Source: Candidatus Nealsoniibacteriota bacterium
GTDB taxonomy: Bacteria; Patescibacteriota; Minisyncoccia; Minisyncoccales; PWPS01
DNA length: 19,992 nucleotides
NCBI GenBank assembly: GCA_003554445.1
Contig: PWGJ01000066.1
Location: 1-19,992 of the forward strand
Reading direction: 5' to 3'
Shown here: positions 4,619-11,809 of the stretch, piece after piece
Layout: each line of letters starts with the position of its first letter
Position numbering within the stretch: position 1 is the first letter of the stretch
Made by a program: the position numbers and the translations under genes
The notes under the pieces: model-generated
Seen by the model: only the letters and a program-made list of their open reading frames with translations
Told to the model about the DNA's origin: nothing
Databases searched by the model: none

Positions 4619-6904
4619 ATGCTGAAAAAAGCTTTCATCATAGCAGTGGCCCTCCTGGCGGGAGGTCTTTTTTTGCTTAAAGAACTGCCCCTTCAAGCAA
4701 GATTGACTCAAAAGGAAGGTCACCTTATAGGATCAGTCGAACAAGCTGAAGAAGTTGAAAAAGATATAAAAGAAGATGTCGAAGAAGAATCCGTAGAAAA
4801 AGAGGGAGATGACTGTCTGCAAGAGATAAACCGACTTAATCGTGAAGAGCTTCAACTTATTGACGGAATCGGTGAGGTTTATTCGGGAAAAATAGTGGAA
4901 AAAGATATAAAAACCGAAAAGGATTTAAAAGAGATAAGTGGTATAGGAGAAGTTACGGCTGAAAAGATTAAGGAATTCGTTTGCAGTAAATCAATCGACG
5001 ATATTAAAAAAGAAGAAGAAATAGCGGAAAAAGATGGGGGTGATGAAAGTGTAGTCGAAACAGTAAAGGTAGAAGAAGAGGATAAAATTGATGAAGAAAA
5101 ATTATTGAAGCTGGTTGAACTACTCAAAAATTATGAAGGAAAAGAAGAAGTTGAAGAGGAGTCCGTAGAAAAAGAAGAGGATATAAAAGATGGCACTACT
5201 ACAATCAAAAAAATAGAAATAAACTCTGCAGATAAAAAGGAGCTTCAAGAATTAGACGGAATAGGGCCGGTGTATGCAAAAAGAATCATGGAGCAAAGAC
5301 CGTTTTGCAGTTTGGGTGAATTGACTCAAGTTTCGGGAATAGGAGAAAATACAGTGGATAATATAAAAAATCAAAATATGGCAACAGTGGACTGCAAAGA
5401 AGAATATTCTGATAAAGAAGAGGATTTAAGCGAAGGTGAAAAAGATGATCTTGGTAAAAAGTTAGAAGAAAAAGATAAAGAGATTCAAATTCTGGGATCC
5501 AGACTGGATAAAGTCAGTAGTGATTTAGAAAAAGAAAAGAATATAAACAACGACCTTGAATCCGAGCTTTTAGAGGCCAGAAAGATGCGGGACAGATGTC
5601 TTTTTGACTATCGTGTAAATATAAACGAAGCGAAGAAGGAAGATTTAACAAAAATTGATGGAGTCGGCGAAAAAACGGCGAAAAATATAATTGATTTTGT
5701 GGCCGACTCCCCTATTGACTATATTGAAGAGCTAAAAGAAGTTGACTACGTCGGCGAAGTTACGGCTTTGAAATTTATCGAAGCCGGTTTTTGTACTCAT
5801 GAAAAGGTGGATGATGACGAAGAAAAAGAGGAGGATGATTTAGAGATAAAAATATTAACCGCACCCAAAAACATATATCCGAATCAAAGTTTTGAAGTAG
5901 AAGTTAAATTTTTGGGCTTTGAAAACTTGAATTATGAACTAAAAGCGAAAATAAAAGATAAGAACGAAGATACGCTAAAAGAAAAGGAGGCTAACGTAGA
6001 ATTAAGCGAAGACAAAAAAACCAAAGCTCTATCTTTTAAAATAGACGAAGCTGAAGGTTTTTTGGATTTTTTCATTTACATTAAAAAAGAAGGAGAAGAA
6101 ATAGTTAAAAAAGAAAAAGAAGACCTTTTAAAGGTAAAAACTCCGATAGAAAAACATAACGTATCTTTTATAGAAGAAAACGAATTGGAAGACGTAAAAA
6201 TAGAAATATATGAAGACGGAGAAATGGAAAATCAAATCGGCGGAATGATAAACACAAACAACGAGGGTAAATCAGAAAAAGAAATTAAAAAAGGAGTTTA
6301 TTATTTCAGAGCCACTTTGGAAGATTATGAAGATTATCAAGAATCTTTTAGATTGGATGATAAAGATATTGAAATAACCTTCAAAATGACTGAAATAATC
6401 CCTGAAAACTTATTAAAAAATTGGCATTTTGAAGAGTGGGAAGATAATGAAACTTCTAAGAATTGGATATGGGACGAAACTTTAAGCCGTATAGGAAAAA
6501 GCGAAGGAGGTTCGTTAATCGGTGAAAATAATCTATGGCTCAAGCCAATTGCCTCTCATAATATTTTAAAACAAACTGTTGTTGGCGACCCAGATACGAC
6601 ATATTATGGTAGGGTTTGGGCTAAAAGCACAGATAACGCAAAAGTACGAGTAGGTATAATAGGGCCCGGATCCAGTTATGGTGATTATGAAGAACTTGAG
6701 AATAATGAATGGACAAAAATAACACATAGCAGAACTAGTGGAGATACGGAAGACATATCTATGGCTATTTCAGTTATAGAAAGCGACGAGGGTGATAGAC
6801 CTTCTATTTATATCGGCGCCGCTTGGCTTTCCGATCAAAAACCACCCGAAAACTGGCCAAAGCAACACAATCCCCATTTTGCAGCCCCCGGCGCTGCAAA
6901 ATAG
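4619..6904 (+). CDS. Exported helix-hairpin-helix (ComEA-like) repeat protein with C-terminal beta domains
   Basis: A 761-residue protein with an N-terminal membrane segment or signal (MLKKAFIIAVALLAGGLFLL). Three double-HhH modules follow. Module 1 (about 70-121) has LQLIDGIGEVYSGKI and LKEISGIGEVTAEKI. Module 2 (200-254) has INSADKKELQELDGIGPVYA and VSGIGENTVDNI. Module 3 (333-391) has VNINEAKKEDLTKIDGVGEK and VDYVGEVTALKF. HhH modules bind DNA without sequence specificity; in ComEA an exported one captures incoming DNA. A coiled coil lies at about 262-325. Beyond module 3 are an acidic linker, strand-rich regions (about 405-592) and a jelly-roll, carbohydrate-binding-like domain (about 597-739) starting NLLKNWHFEEWED. 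The word EEESVEKE occurs at 56-63 and again at 180-187, a sign of internal duplication. The last codons (NPHFAAPGAAK) lie in the left palindrome of the transposase unit. DNA binding is inferred from the motifs; how the protein works is unknown. Confidence 0.8.
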   Translation: MLKKAFIIAVALLAGGLFLLKELPLQARLTQKEGHLIGSVEQAEEVEKDIKEDVEEESVEKEGDDCLQEINRLNREELQLIDGIGEVYSGKIVEKDIKTEKDLKEISGIGEVTAEKIKEFVCSKSIDDIKKEEEIAEKDGGDESVVETVKVEEEDKIDEEKLLKLVELLKNYEGKEEVEEESVEKEEDIKDGTTTIKKIEINSADKKELQELDGIGPVYAKRIMEQRPFCSLGELTQVSGIGENTVDNIKNQNMATVDCKEEYSDKEEDLSEGEKDDLGKKLEEKDKEIQILGSRLDKVSSDLEKEKNINNDLESELLEARKMRDRCLFDYRVNINEAKKEDLTKIDGVGEKTAKNIIDFVADSPIDYIEELKEVDYVGEVTALKFIEAGFCTHEKVDDDEEKEEDDLEIKILTAPKNIYPNQSFEVEVKFLGFENLNYELKAKIKDKNEDTLKEKEANVELSEDKKTKALSFKIDEAEGFLDFFIYIKKEGEEIVKKEKEDLLKVKTPIEKHNVSFIEENELEDVKIEIYEDGEMENQIGGMINTNNEGKSEKEIKKGVYYFRATLEDYEDYQESFRLDDKDIEITFKMTEIIPENLLKNWHFEEWEDNETSKNWIWDETLSRIGKSEGGSLIGENNLWLKPIASHNILKQTVVGDPDTTYYGRVWAKSTDNAKVRVGIIGPGSSYGDYEELENNEWTKITHSRTSGDTEDISMAISVIESDEGDRPSIYIGAAWLSDQKPPENWPKQHNPHFAAPGAAK
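6872..6902 (+). repeat. Left REP-like palindrome
   Basis: CCCC (6872-6875), then the arms ATTTTGCAGC (6876-6885) and GCTGCAAAAT (6893-6902), which pair perfectly over 10 bp around CCCCGGC. It lies inside the 3' end of the HhH gene and encodes PHFAAPGAAK and the first two bases of its TAG stop. The GC-rich core contrasts with the AT-rich surroundings. Confidence 0.85.
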
Positions 6905-6922
6905 GTTTAAATTATAAAAAAT

Positions 6923-7588
6923 ATGAAAAGAAAAGAAGTATTAAAAACGGGCGATACTCATCACGTCATGAATAAGAGTATTGCCGGATATAAAATTTTT
7001 AACTCCGAAAGCGATTTTGATCGTTTCATCAAATCCTTGCAGTTTTATTCTTTTGACCAGAATAAAATTAGGTTTTCTCAACTTTTTAATTCAACAGTGG
7101 TTCAAAATTATGGTTTTAAACAAACCATGGAAAAAAGAATGAAAGACGAAGAGAAGTTGGTACAGGTAATAGCCTACTGTGTTATGCCGACACATTTTCA
7201 TTTAATTTTAAAACAGTTAAAGGAAGAAGGGATTTCAAACTACATGAAAGATGTAAGCAATTCACACAGTCATTACTTTAATAATAAAAATAACCGAAAG
7301 GGAACTCTTTGGGAAAGTAGGTTTGAAAATGTACGAGTTAAAACAGATGAACAATTATTGCATCTAACAAGATACATTCACTTAAATCCAACTACAGCGG
7401 GGCTAGTGGAAGATCCGGAAGATTGGATTTACTCTTCATACAATGAATATATATCCCAGGAAGAAACCGGTTTTTGTAGTTATGAAAATATATTAGATAT
7501 TAAACCTAAGAAATATAAAGAGTTTGTAGATGCAAGAAAAGACTATCAAAGAAATCTATCAAAAATAAAAAGGATAACTCTTGAGTAG
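6923..7588 (+). CDS. IS200-like / REP-associated tyrosine transposase (Y1, HUH)
   Basis: A 221-residue single-strand DNA transposase of the Y1_Tnp family. It nicks and joins DNA through a tyrosine, with metal held by the HUH pair. Visible motifs: an opening strand GDTHHVMNKSIAGYKIF, the HUH motif MPTHFHLIL (His91 and His93), the probable catalytic Tyr118 in SNSHSHYFN, GTLWESRFENVRV, YIHLNPTTAGLVEDPEDWIY and a closing SSYNEY. The RFENVRV and YIHLNP words are typical of the RAYT branch rather than the short TnpA of IS200/IS605. The gene looks intact. It starts 18 bp after the HhH stop with no Shine-Dalgarno sequence and no clear promoter, so readthrough from the HhH promoter may express it. The family call is firm; domesticated or mobile status is open. 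Confidence 0.9.
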   Translation: MKRKEVLKTGDTHHVMNKSIAGYKIFNSESDFDRFIKSLQFYSFDQNKIRFSQLFNSTVVQNYGFKQTMEKRMKDEEKLVQVIAYCVMPTHFHLILKQLKEEGISNYMKDVSNSHSHYFNNKNNRKGTLWESRFENVRVKTDEQLLHLTRYIHLNPTTAGLVEDPEDWIYSSYNEYISQEETGFCSYENILDIKPKKYKEFVDARKDYQRNLSKIKRITLE

Positions 7589-7594
7589 TTATCC
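7572..7594 (+). repeat. Inverted repeat across the transposase stop
   Basis: GGATAACT (7572-7579) and AGTTATCC (7587-7594) pair perfectly over 8 bp with a 7-base loop, overlapping the TAG. No T-run follows, so it is not an ordinary terminator. It may be a subterminal hairpin of the element or only a 3' mRNA structure. Confidence 0.5.
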
Positions 7595-7599
7595 CTCGA

Positions 7600-7630
7600 A
7601 TTTTGCAGCGCCGGGGGCTGCAAAAAGGGG
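7600..7630 (-). repeat. Right REP-like palindrome
   Basis: Reverse complement of the left element with one mismatch (position 7626). The arms TTTTGCAGC and GCTGCAAAA surround GCCGGGG, with GGGG at 7627-7630. It ends one base before the stop of the convergent permease gene (7632). On that gene's transcript it forms a GC-rich hairpin, so it may also end the MacAB-type operon. Confidence 0.85.
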
Positions 7631-7631
7631 T

Positions 7632-8846
7632 TTATTCGTACATTAGGGCGTCTACGGGGTTAAGTTTGGCCGCCTTTTGGGCGGGCAAGTATCCGCTAAT
7701 ACAGCCCAGAAGGAAAGAAAACAGCAAGGTCATAAGTATCATATCAATAGAAAAATAAGCTTCAATGGTAAAAAGCATATCCGGATTCTGGGCTATTACC
7801 CACTCGCCCAACTTGGCAAATCCCATTCCCAAAAGGGTTCCCAAAAGTCCTCCCAAAAGCCCGATCATTCCGGATTCGATTAAGAATAATTTATTGATAT
7901 GCTTACGCTTGGCACCTACGGCTTTAAGTATTCCTATCTCTTTGGTTCTCTCCCTTACGGAAGTAAACATGGTGTTCATTATTCCGATAGCACCTACCAA
8001 AATAGCGATACTGGCAAAAGCCAAAATTCCCGCTTGAATTATCCCTAAAATAGATTCGACCATTTCGATCATCGCTTCACTGGTCATTACCGAATAGCTG
8101 GGTGAATCATCCCCTCTTCTTCTCACCATGGTTTCATCCAAAGCTCTCTCTATATTCGCAACCGCCAAATCAATATCATAATCATCAAGGACTCTGACTA
8201 AAGCTATCGGAGTTCCCTCGGTTGTGTCAGTAACCGCCCTGTAATCCGGAAGGTCAAAAATTATTGAGTTGTCATCTTCTCTATTTCCCAAGGATTTTAA
8301 AATTCCGGAAACGGTAAACTTTCTTCCCGAAACCGTTATCTCATCACCAACTTCCAGTTCCGGGAATATGTTTCTAGGCACCAAATGTCCAACCATTACT
8401 TCTCTTCTTCCCGGTCTGGCAAATTCTCCCTCACGAACATCCCATCCCATATCGGTACGAGCCACATCGGTACCGGTTTGAAAATCCAAAGCCCATAAAA
8501 GAACCGATTCCGAAGATTGTCTCCAGCGAACAGTTTTTATTTGCCAGGGCATCTCCAAAGCGACATCAACTCCCCTGGCTCTCCTTATCGCCTCCATTTC
8601 TGCATTCTTCAATTCTTGCCCACCAATTAGAGCGGTCATATCATACCCCCCTTCACCGGGCATAACCATAACTATATTACTTCCCACCGCTTGAAGTTCT
8701 CCCATTACCGCTTTATTCAACCCCTCGGATAGAGAAATTAAGGAAACAACCAGAAAAACACCTATTATTATTCCTAAAATAGTAAGCCAACTACGCAGGG
8801 CTCTTTTTTTAATATTTCTATAAGCTAAACGAAAATATTCAAGCAT
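7632..8846 (-). CDS. MacB-type ABC transporter permease (FtsX family)
   Basis: A 404-residue permease with the MacB/FtsX layout. The first membrane helix is at about 20-40 (SWLTILGIIIGVFLVVSLIS), followed by a large extracytoplasmic MacB_PCD-type domain (about 41-265) and three closing helices at about 270-293, 322-345 and 367-388. The linker VRERTKEIGILKAVGAKRKH after helix 2 is the coupling helix typical of the family, and the end AAKLNPVDALMYE is also characteristic. It has no fused ATPase, unlike proteobacterial MacB. Its ATG overlaps the ATPase gene by 8 bp, so translation is likely coupled. Such systems use ATP to drive extracytoplasmic shape changes for export of peptides, lipids or drugs; the substrate here is unknown. 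The end abuts the right palindrome of the transposase unit. Confidence 0.88.
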   Translation of the reverse strand: MLEYFRLAYRNIKKRALRSWLTILGIIIGVFLVVSLISLSEGLNKAVMGELQAVGSNIVMVMPGEGGYDMTALIGGQELKNAEMEAIRRARGVDVALEMPWQIKTVRWRQSSESVLLWALDFQTGTDVARTDMGWDVREGEFARPGRREVMVGHLVPRNIFPELEVGDEITVSGRKFTVSGILKSLGNREDDNSIIFDLPDYRAVTDTTEGTPIALVRVLDDYDIDLAVANIERALDETMVRRRGDDSPSYSVMTSEAMIEMVESILGIIQAGILAFASIAILVGAIGIMNTMFTSVRERTKEIGILKAVGAKRKHINKLFLIESGMIGLLGGLLGTLLGMGFAKLGEWVIAQNPDMLFTIEAYFSIDMILMTLLFSFLLGCISGYLPAQKAAKLNPVDALMYE

Positions 8847-9525
8847 CTTTTTCCGGCTCTAAACGGCCGTCTCTTATTCTTATTACTCTGGTAGCATAAT
8901 TGACAAGTTCCAAATCGTGAGTGACTACTATAATCGTCTTCCCATCCTTGTGAAGATCGGTAAATATTTTCATAATTTTTTCTCCGGTATCGGTATCAAC
9001 TTCTCCGGTCGGTTCGTCGGCAACAATTATCTCCGGATTGTTTATCAAACTTCTGGATATTGCCACTCTTTGCTTTTCACCACCGGAAAGCTTGGCCGGT
9101 ACATGCGTCATTCTGTCACCCAAACCGACTGAAGATAAGATTTCTTTAGCTCTGGCTCTGCGCTCTTCTTCGGGAGTATTTTGGAAAGTAGCCGGCAAAG
9201 CTACATTTTCTATAGCCGTCAAATGAGGAAGTAGATTGAATTGTTGAAAAACAAATCCAATCTTTTTTCCTCGAACTTCAGCGAGCTGATCTTCTTTAAG
9301 TAAAGAAACGTCTTCACCATCAAGATAAACATGGCCTTTGGTAGGCACATCAAGACAACTCATTACATTAAGCAAAGTTGATTTACCGGAACCACTTGGA
9401 CCCAAAAGAACTACGAATTCACCTTCTTCAATCTCCAAATCAACCCCCTTCAAAACTTCCAGCTCTATTTCACCGACTTGATAAGTCTTCCAGACATTAT
9501 CCAGCTTTATCTGAGATTTACTCAT
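8839..9525 (-). CDS. ABC transporter ATP-binding protein (LolD/MacB type)
   Basis: A 228-residue ATPase with all key motifs: Walker A GPSGSGKST (42-50), Q-loop VFQQFNLLP, signature LSGGEKQRVAISRS (146-159), Walker B IIVADEPTGEVD (167-178) and H-loop VVTHD (His203). The spacing and the words FNLLPHLTAIENV place it with the LolD/MacB branch that pairs with FtsX-type permeases. It lies between the adaptor gene (1-bp gap) and the permease (8-bp overlap). The usual GNLD of the D-loop reads GEVD, a mild departure. Its stop is TGA, with a TAG seven codons farther in the same frame. Confidence 0.92.
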   Translation of the reverse strand: MSKSQIKLDNVWKTYQVGEIELEVLKGVDLEIEEGEFVVLLGPSGSGKSTLLNVMSCLDVPTKGHVYLDGEDVSLLKEDQLAEVRGKKIGFVFQQFNLLPHLTAIENVALPATFQNTPEEERRARAKEILSSVGLGDRMTHVPAKLSGGEKQRVAISRSLINNPEIIVADEPTGEVDTDTGEKIMKIFTDLHKDGKTIIVVTHDLELVNYATRVIRIRDGRLEPEKDA

Positions 9526-9526
9526 G

Positions 9527-11122
9527 TTAATCGACTATAACTTTATCACCTTCGGAAACTCCACTTATTATTTCGGTATATCCGTAAGAGTCAGTAATTC
9601 CCGTTTCAATATCAACTTCTTTTCGCTCATCATCTTCCAAAATTTCTACATATCTTCTGGCTCCGTCCCTTCTTATCGCTTCTCTGGGTAATGATATAAC
9701 GGTTTTTCTACTGGTCTCAATAGTTGTATCAGCGGTCATCTCAGCCATAAGTCTCTCCGGTTCATCGTCCAAAGAAATACCGGTTTCGTAGTAAACTACT
9801 CCATCAACAAGTTTTCCGGTCTGATTTATCGAGGTAACCTCTCCGGAAAATCTCTCACCTGGAAACGGAACAAGCTCGATATCTACCGGATTACCGATTT
9901 CTACCGAAGTTATGTCTCCTTCATAAATATCAACTTCGATATAAAAACCATCATCGGTGAGCAGAGTCGCTACCGGTGATCCCGGTGAAGCTTGTTCGTT
10001 TTCTCTGAGATGAACTTTTGAAATTTTACCGCTTCTCGGGCTATAAATAGTCGATTTTTCTATCTCTCTTTCAGCTAGTCTTAAATCGTAAACCGCACTT
10101 CTTAGATTAGCTTCCATGGCTCTAATTTCTTCTTCTCTAGCTCCTCTTTTAGCCGCATCCAATCTATCGATGACTTCATTTTTTTGAGCTCTTGCCGTAG
10201 TTAAGCTGCTTTCCGCAGAGGTAACTCCGCTACGAGTTTCATTTCTGACCGATCTTATCTCTCCCTTTTTGCCGGATATCGAAGATATCATCTCCGATAC
10301 TTCATCTTTTCTCTTTCTAAGCATTGTCCTGCTAGCAGTAGAAAAGCGGCGGTCGTAAAAGTCAGTTTCGGAAACATCTATAACGGTCTCAATCGAAGAT
10401 TCTATTTTCAAAAAGGATTCTTTTGCTTGACTTAATCCTTCATCCTTTTTTTCAAAAGGTGAATTTTCATTGATATTTCTTGATACGGATTTTAAATCCT
10501 CATAAGCTCTTTCGATATCCCTGATTGCTGCTCTGGCCTTATAAGTGTCTTGCAGATAAAAGCCGGTAAAGTATCTGTCTTTAAGATCGTCATAATCTTC
10601 TTCCAATGACTCCGATAAAAGATAAGCTTTGTTTATTAATGATGAAGTGCCGATATAAGAACTTTCCAAAGCGGAATCTCTGGTTTCTTGGGCTTCTTCA
10701 AGAGATCGTTCTGCAATTCTTACGGATTCTCGAGCATCACTTAATCTATTTTCCAAATCTTCAATTTCTTCATCTCTTGCCCCTTTCTTAATCATCTCGA
10801 GTTCCGCAGTCTGAGCTTCAATCCTGTTTTCCGCCTGTCTTTTTTGAAGCTCCAGATCGGTGGTATCAAGACCAGCTACAAAATAGCCTCTTTCTACCTG
10901 CTGACCTTCGGAAACGTTTACACTGTTTAGCTCTCCTCCGGACCGAAAAGATAGATTTATAGTATCACCCGATTTTACTACACCGCTTTCAAAGACTTCT
11001 TCCACTAATTCTCTTTCTTCAACCGTTTCAAAATCATATTCCGGTTCCCCATCCCTAAGGACAAAAAAGGCTACGGTTATAACTAAAATTATTATTAAAG
11101 CAATGCCTGCTTTCTTTTTCAT
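9527..11122 (-). CDS. HlyD/MacA-type periplasmic adaptor (membrane fusion) protein
   Basis: A 531-residue protein anchored by one N-terminal membrane helix (about 5-22). The first lipoyl half-motif is at 55-85 (INLSFRSGGELNSVNVSEGQ). A very long helical hairpin (about 90-355) follows, then the second lipoyl half (STIYSPRSGKISKVHLRENE) and beta-barrel and membrane-proximal domains to the end. The descending and ascending arms carry matching words (KKGARDEEIEDLENRLSDA near 112 and KRGAREEEIRAMEANLRSA near 325), as expected of an antiparallel hairpin. The hairpin is longer than in Escherichia coli MacA, which has about 370 residues in total. Its partners are the ATPase and permease directly downstream. 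No outer-membrane channel gene is present here, which fits a CPR cell without a classical outer membrane. Confidence 0.87.
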   Translation of the reverse strand: MKKKAGIALIIILVITVAFFVLRDGEPEYDFETVEERELVEEVFESGVVKSGDTINLSFRSGGELNSVNVSEGQQVERGYFVAGLDTTDLELQKRQAENRIEAQTAELEMIKKGARDEEIEDLENRLSDARESVRIAERSLEEAQETRDSALESSYIGTSSLINKAYLLSESLEEDYDDLKDRYFTGFYLQDTYKARAAIRDIERAYEDLKSVSRNINENSPFEKKDEGLSQAKESFLKIESSIETVIDVSETDFYDRRFSTASRTMLRKRKDEVSEMISSISGKKGEIRSVRNETRSGVTSAESSLTTARAQKNEVIDRLDAAKRGAREEEIRAMEANLRSAVYDLRLAEREIEKSTIYSPRSGKISKVHLRENEQASPGSPVATLLTDDGFYIEVDIYEGDITSVEIGNPVDIELVPFPGERFSGEVTSINQTGKLVDGVVYYETGISLDDEPERLMAEMTADTTIETSRKTVISLPREAIRRDGARRYVEILEDDERKEVDIETGITDSYGYTEIISGVSEGDKVIVD

Positions 11123-11123
11123 A

Positions 11124-11708
11124 TTAATTAAAAATTATTATAAATTTACACACTTCCTCTTCTTCTAAATTTTCTCTTTCAATTGTTAATTCTTTTTCTG
11201 TGCAAAGATTGAAAAGAAGTTTAAAATAACCGGTTAAAAAGATAAAGTCTTCTTGAAGATAATCAAATTGAGATAAGATTAATTCAGCTCTTTTTTCTTC
11301 TCTCTTTTCAACTTTGAGATTTCCGACATTCATTATCTTTTTCCAGTGATCAATTAATTCGTCCAAAAGAATATCTTTATTGATGGCGTCCCTGAGCATT
11401 ATCTTGTTCAATGAAACAGCTTTACCGGTAAAAATCCCCATCTCTTCTATGGTTTCTTCCGACCAGTCAAATAAATCCTTCGCCATAACGATTACTGCCG
11501 AACCTATCGATACATCCACCCAGTCGGTTGGAGAAATTTTATTCAAGTCAAGAGAGCTATCCAACTCATGCAAAACGGAGATGAGACGACTTAACCCTTC
11601 TTCTCCTTCTTTTCTTTCTATAAAATCAATCATCGCAATTAAAAATTCTCCCCGCATACCTCCATCTTTGTTTAATAAATTTTTTATATTCTCTCTTAAT
11701 CCAGCCAT
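11124..11708 (-). CDS. Helical protein of unknown function heading the MacAB-type operon
   Basis: A 194-residue protein without signal peptide or membrane segment, mostly helical, beginning MAGLRENIKNLLNKDGGMRG. The second half (VGNLKVEKREEKRAELILSQ, then a hydrophobic LTGYFKLLFNLC and a closing EEVCKFIIIF) reminds me faintly of small-molecule sensor folds such as V4R, heme-NO-binding or DUF2378 proteins, which often end in a Cys-x-Phe strand. This is a guess from pattern only. The stop lies one base before the adaptor ATG, so the gene is surely cotranscribed with the exporter and probably serves it, for instance as a regulator. There is no Shine-Dalgarno sequence. Confidence 0.6.
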   Translation of the reverse strand: MAGLRENIKNLLNKDGGMRGEFLIAMIDFIERKEGEEGLSRLISVLHELDSSLDLNKISPTDWVDVSIGSAVIVMAKDLFDWSEETIEEMGIFTGKAVSLNKIMLRDAINKDILLDELIDHWKKIMNVGNLKVEKREEKRAELILSQFDYLQEDFIFLTGYFKLLFNLCTEKELTIERENLEEEEVCKFIIIFN

Positions 11709-11728
11709 AATTTTAGATTACTTGATTA

Positions 11729-11757
11729 ATTCTTGCATAAAAAAAATTTAACTTCAA
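11729..11757 (-). promoter_or_regulatory. Possible promoter of the MacAB-type operon
   Basis: On the minus strand TTGAAG (11752-11757), 17 bp ending in TGC (an extended -10), then AAGAAT (11729-11734, 3/6). The predicted start near 11722 gives a leader of about 14 bases. It follows directly after the clpB terminator, where a promoter is expected. Confidence 0.4.
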
Positions 11758-11768
11758 CTAGCCTAAAT

Positions 11769-11797
11769 AAAAGACCCCGCATAACGCGAGGTCTTTT
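11769..11797. terminator. Terminator downstream of clpB
   Basis: AAAAGACC (11769-11776) pairs with GGTCTTTT (11790-11797). An inner CGC/GCG helix follows after one mismatch, with a small loop. On the minus strand it is followed by a T-rich run and ends the clpB transcript 12 bp after the stop. Confidence 0.85.
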
Positions 11798-11809
11798 TAA
11801 AATTTTTCT

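Larger units (their letters stand above)
6872..7630 (+). mobile_element. IS200-like/RAYT transposase unit bounded by inverted palindromic repeats
   Basis: A 759-bp unit holding one Y1 (HUH) transposase gene between two copies of a 31-bp GC-rich element in inverted orientation. The copies agree at 30 of 31 positions. Each copy is itself a palindrome. This is the arrangement of REP-associated tyrosine transposases (RAYTs), which are flanked by the repeats they act on. No target duplication is expected for this chemistry and none is seen. Whether the whole unit is mobile, or only the palindromes are, cannot be judged from one copy. Confidence 0.7.

Noticed and set aside
7632..9525. Classical fused MacB
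   Set aside because: ATPase and permease are separate overlapping genes, so this is a split MacB-like system and the symbol macB was not assigned.
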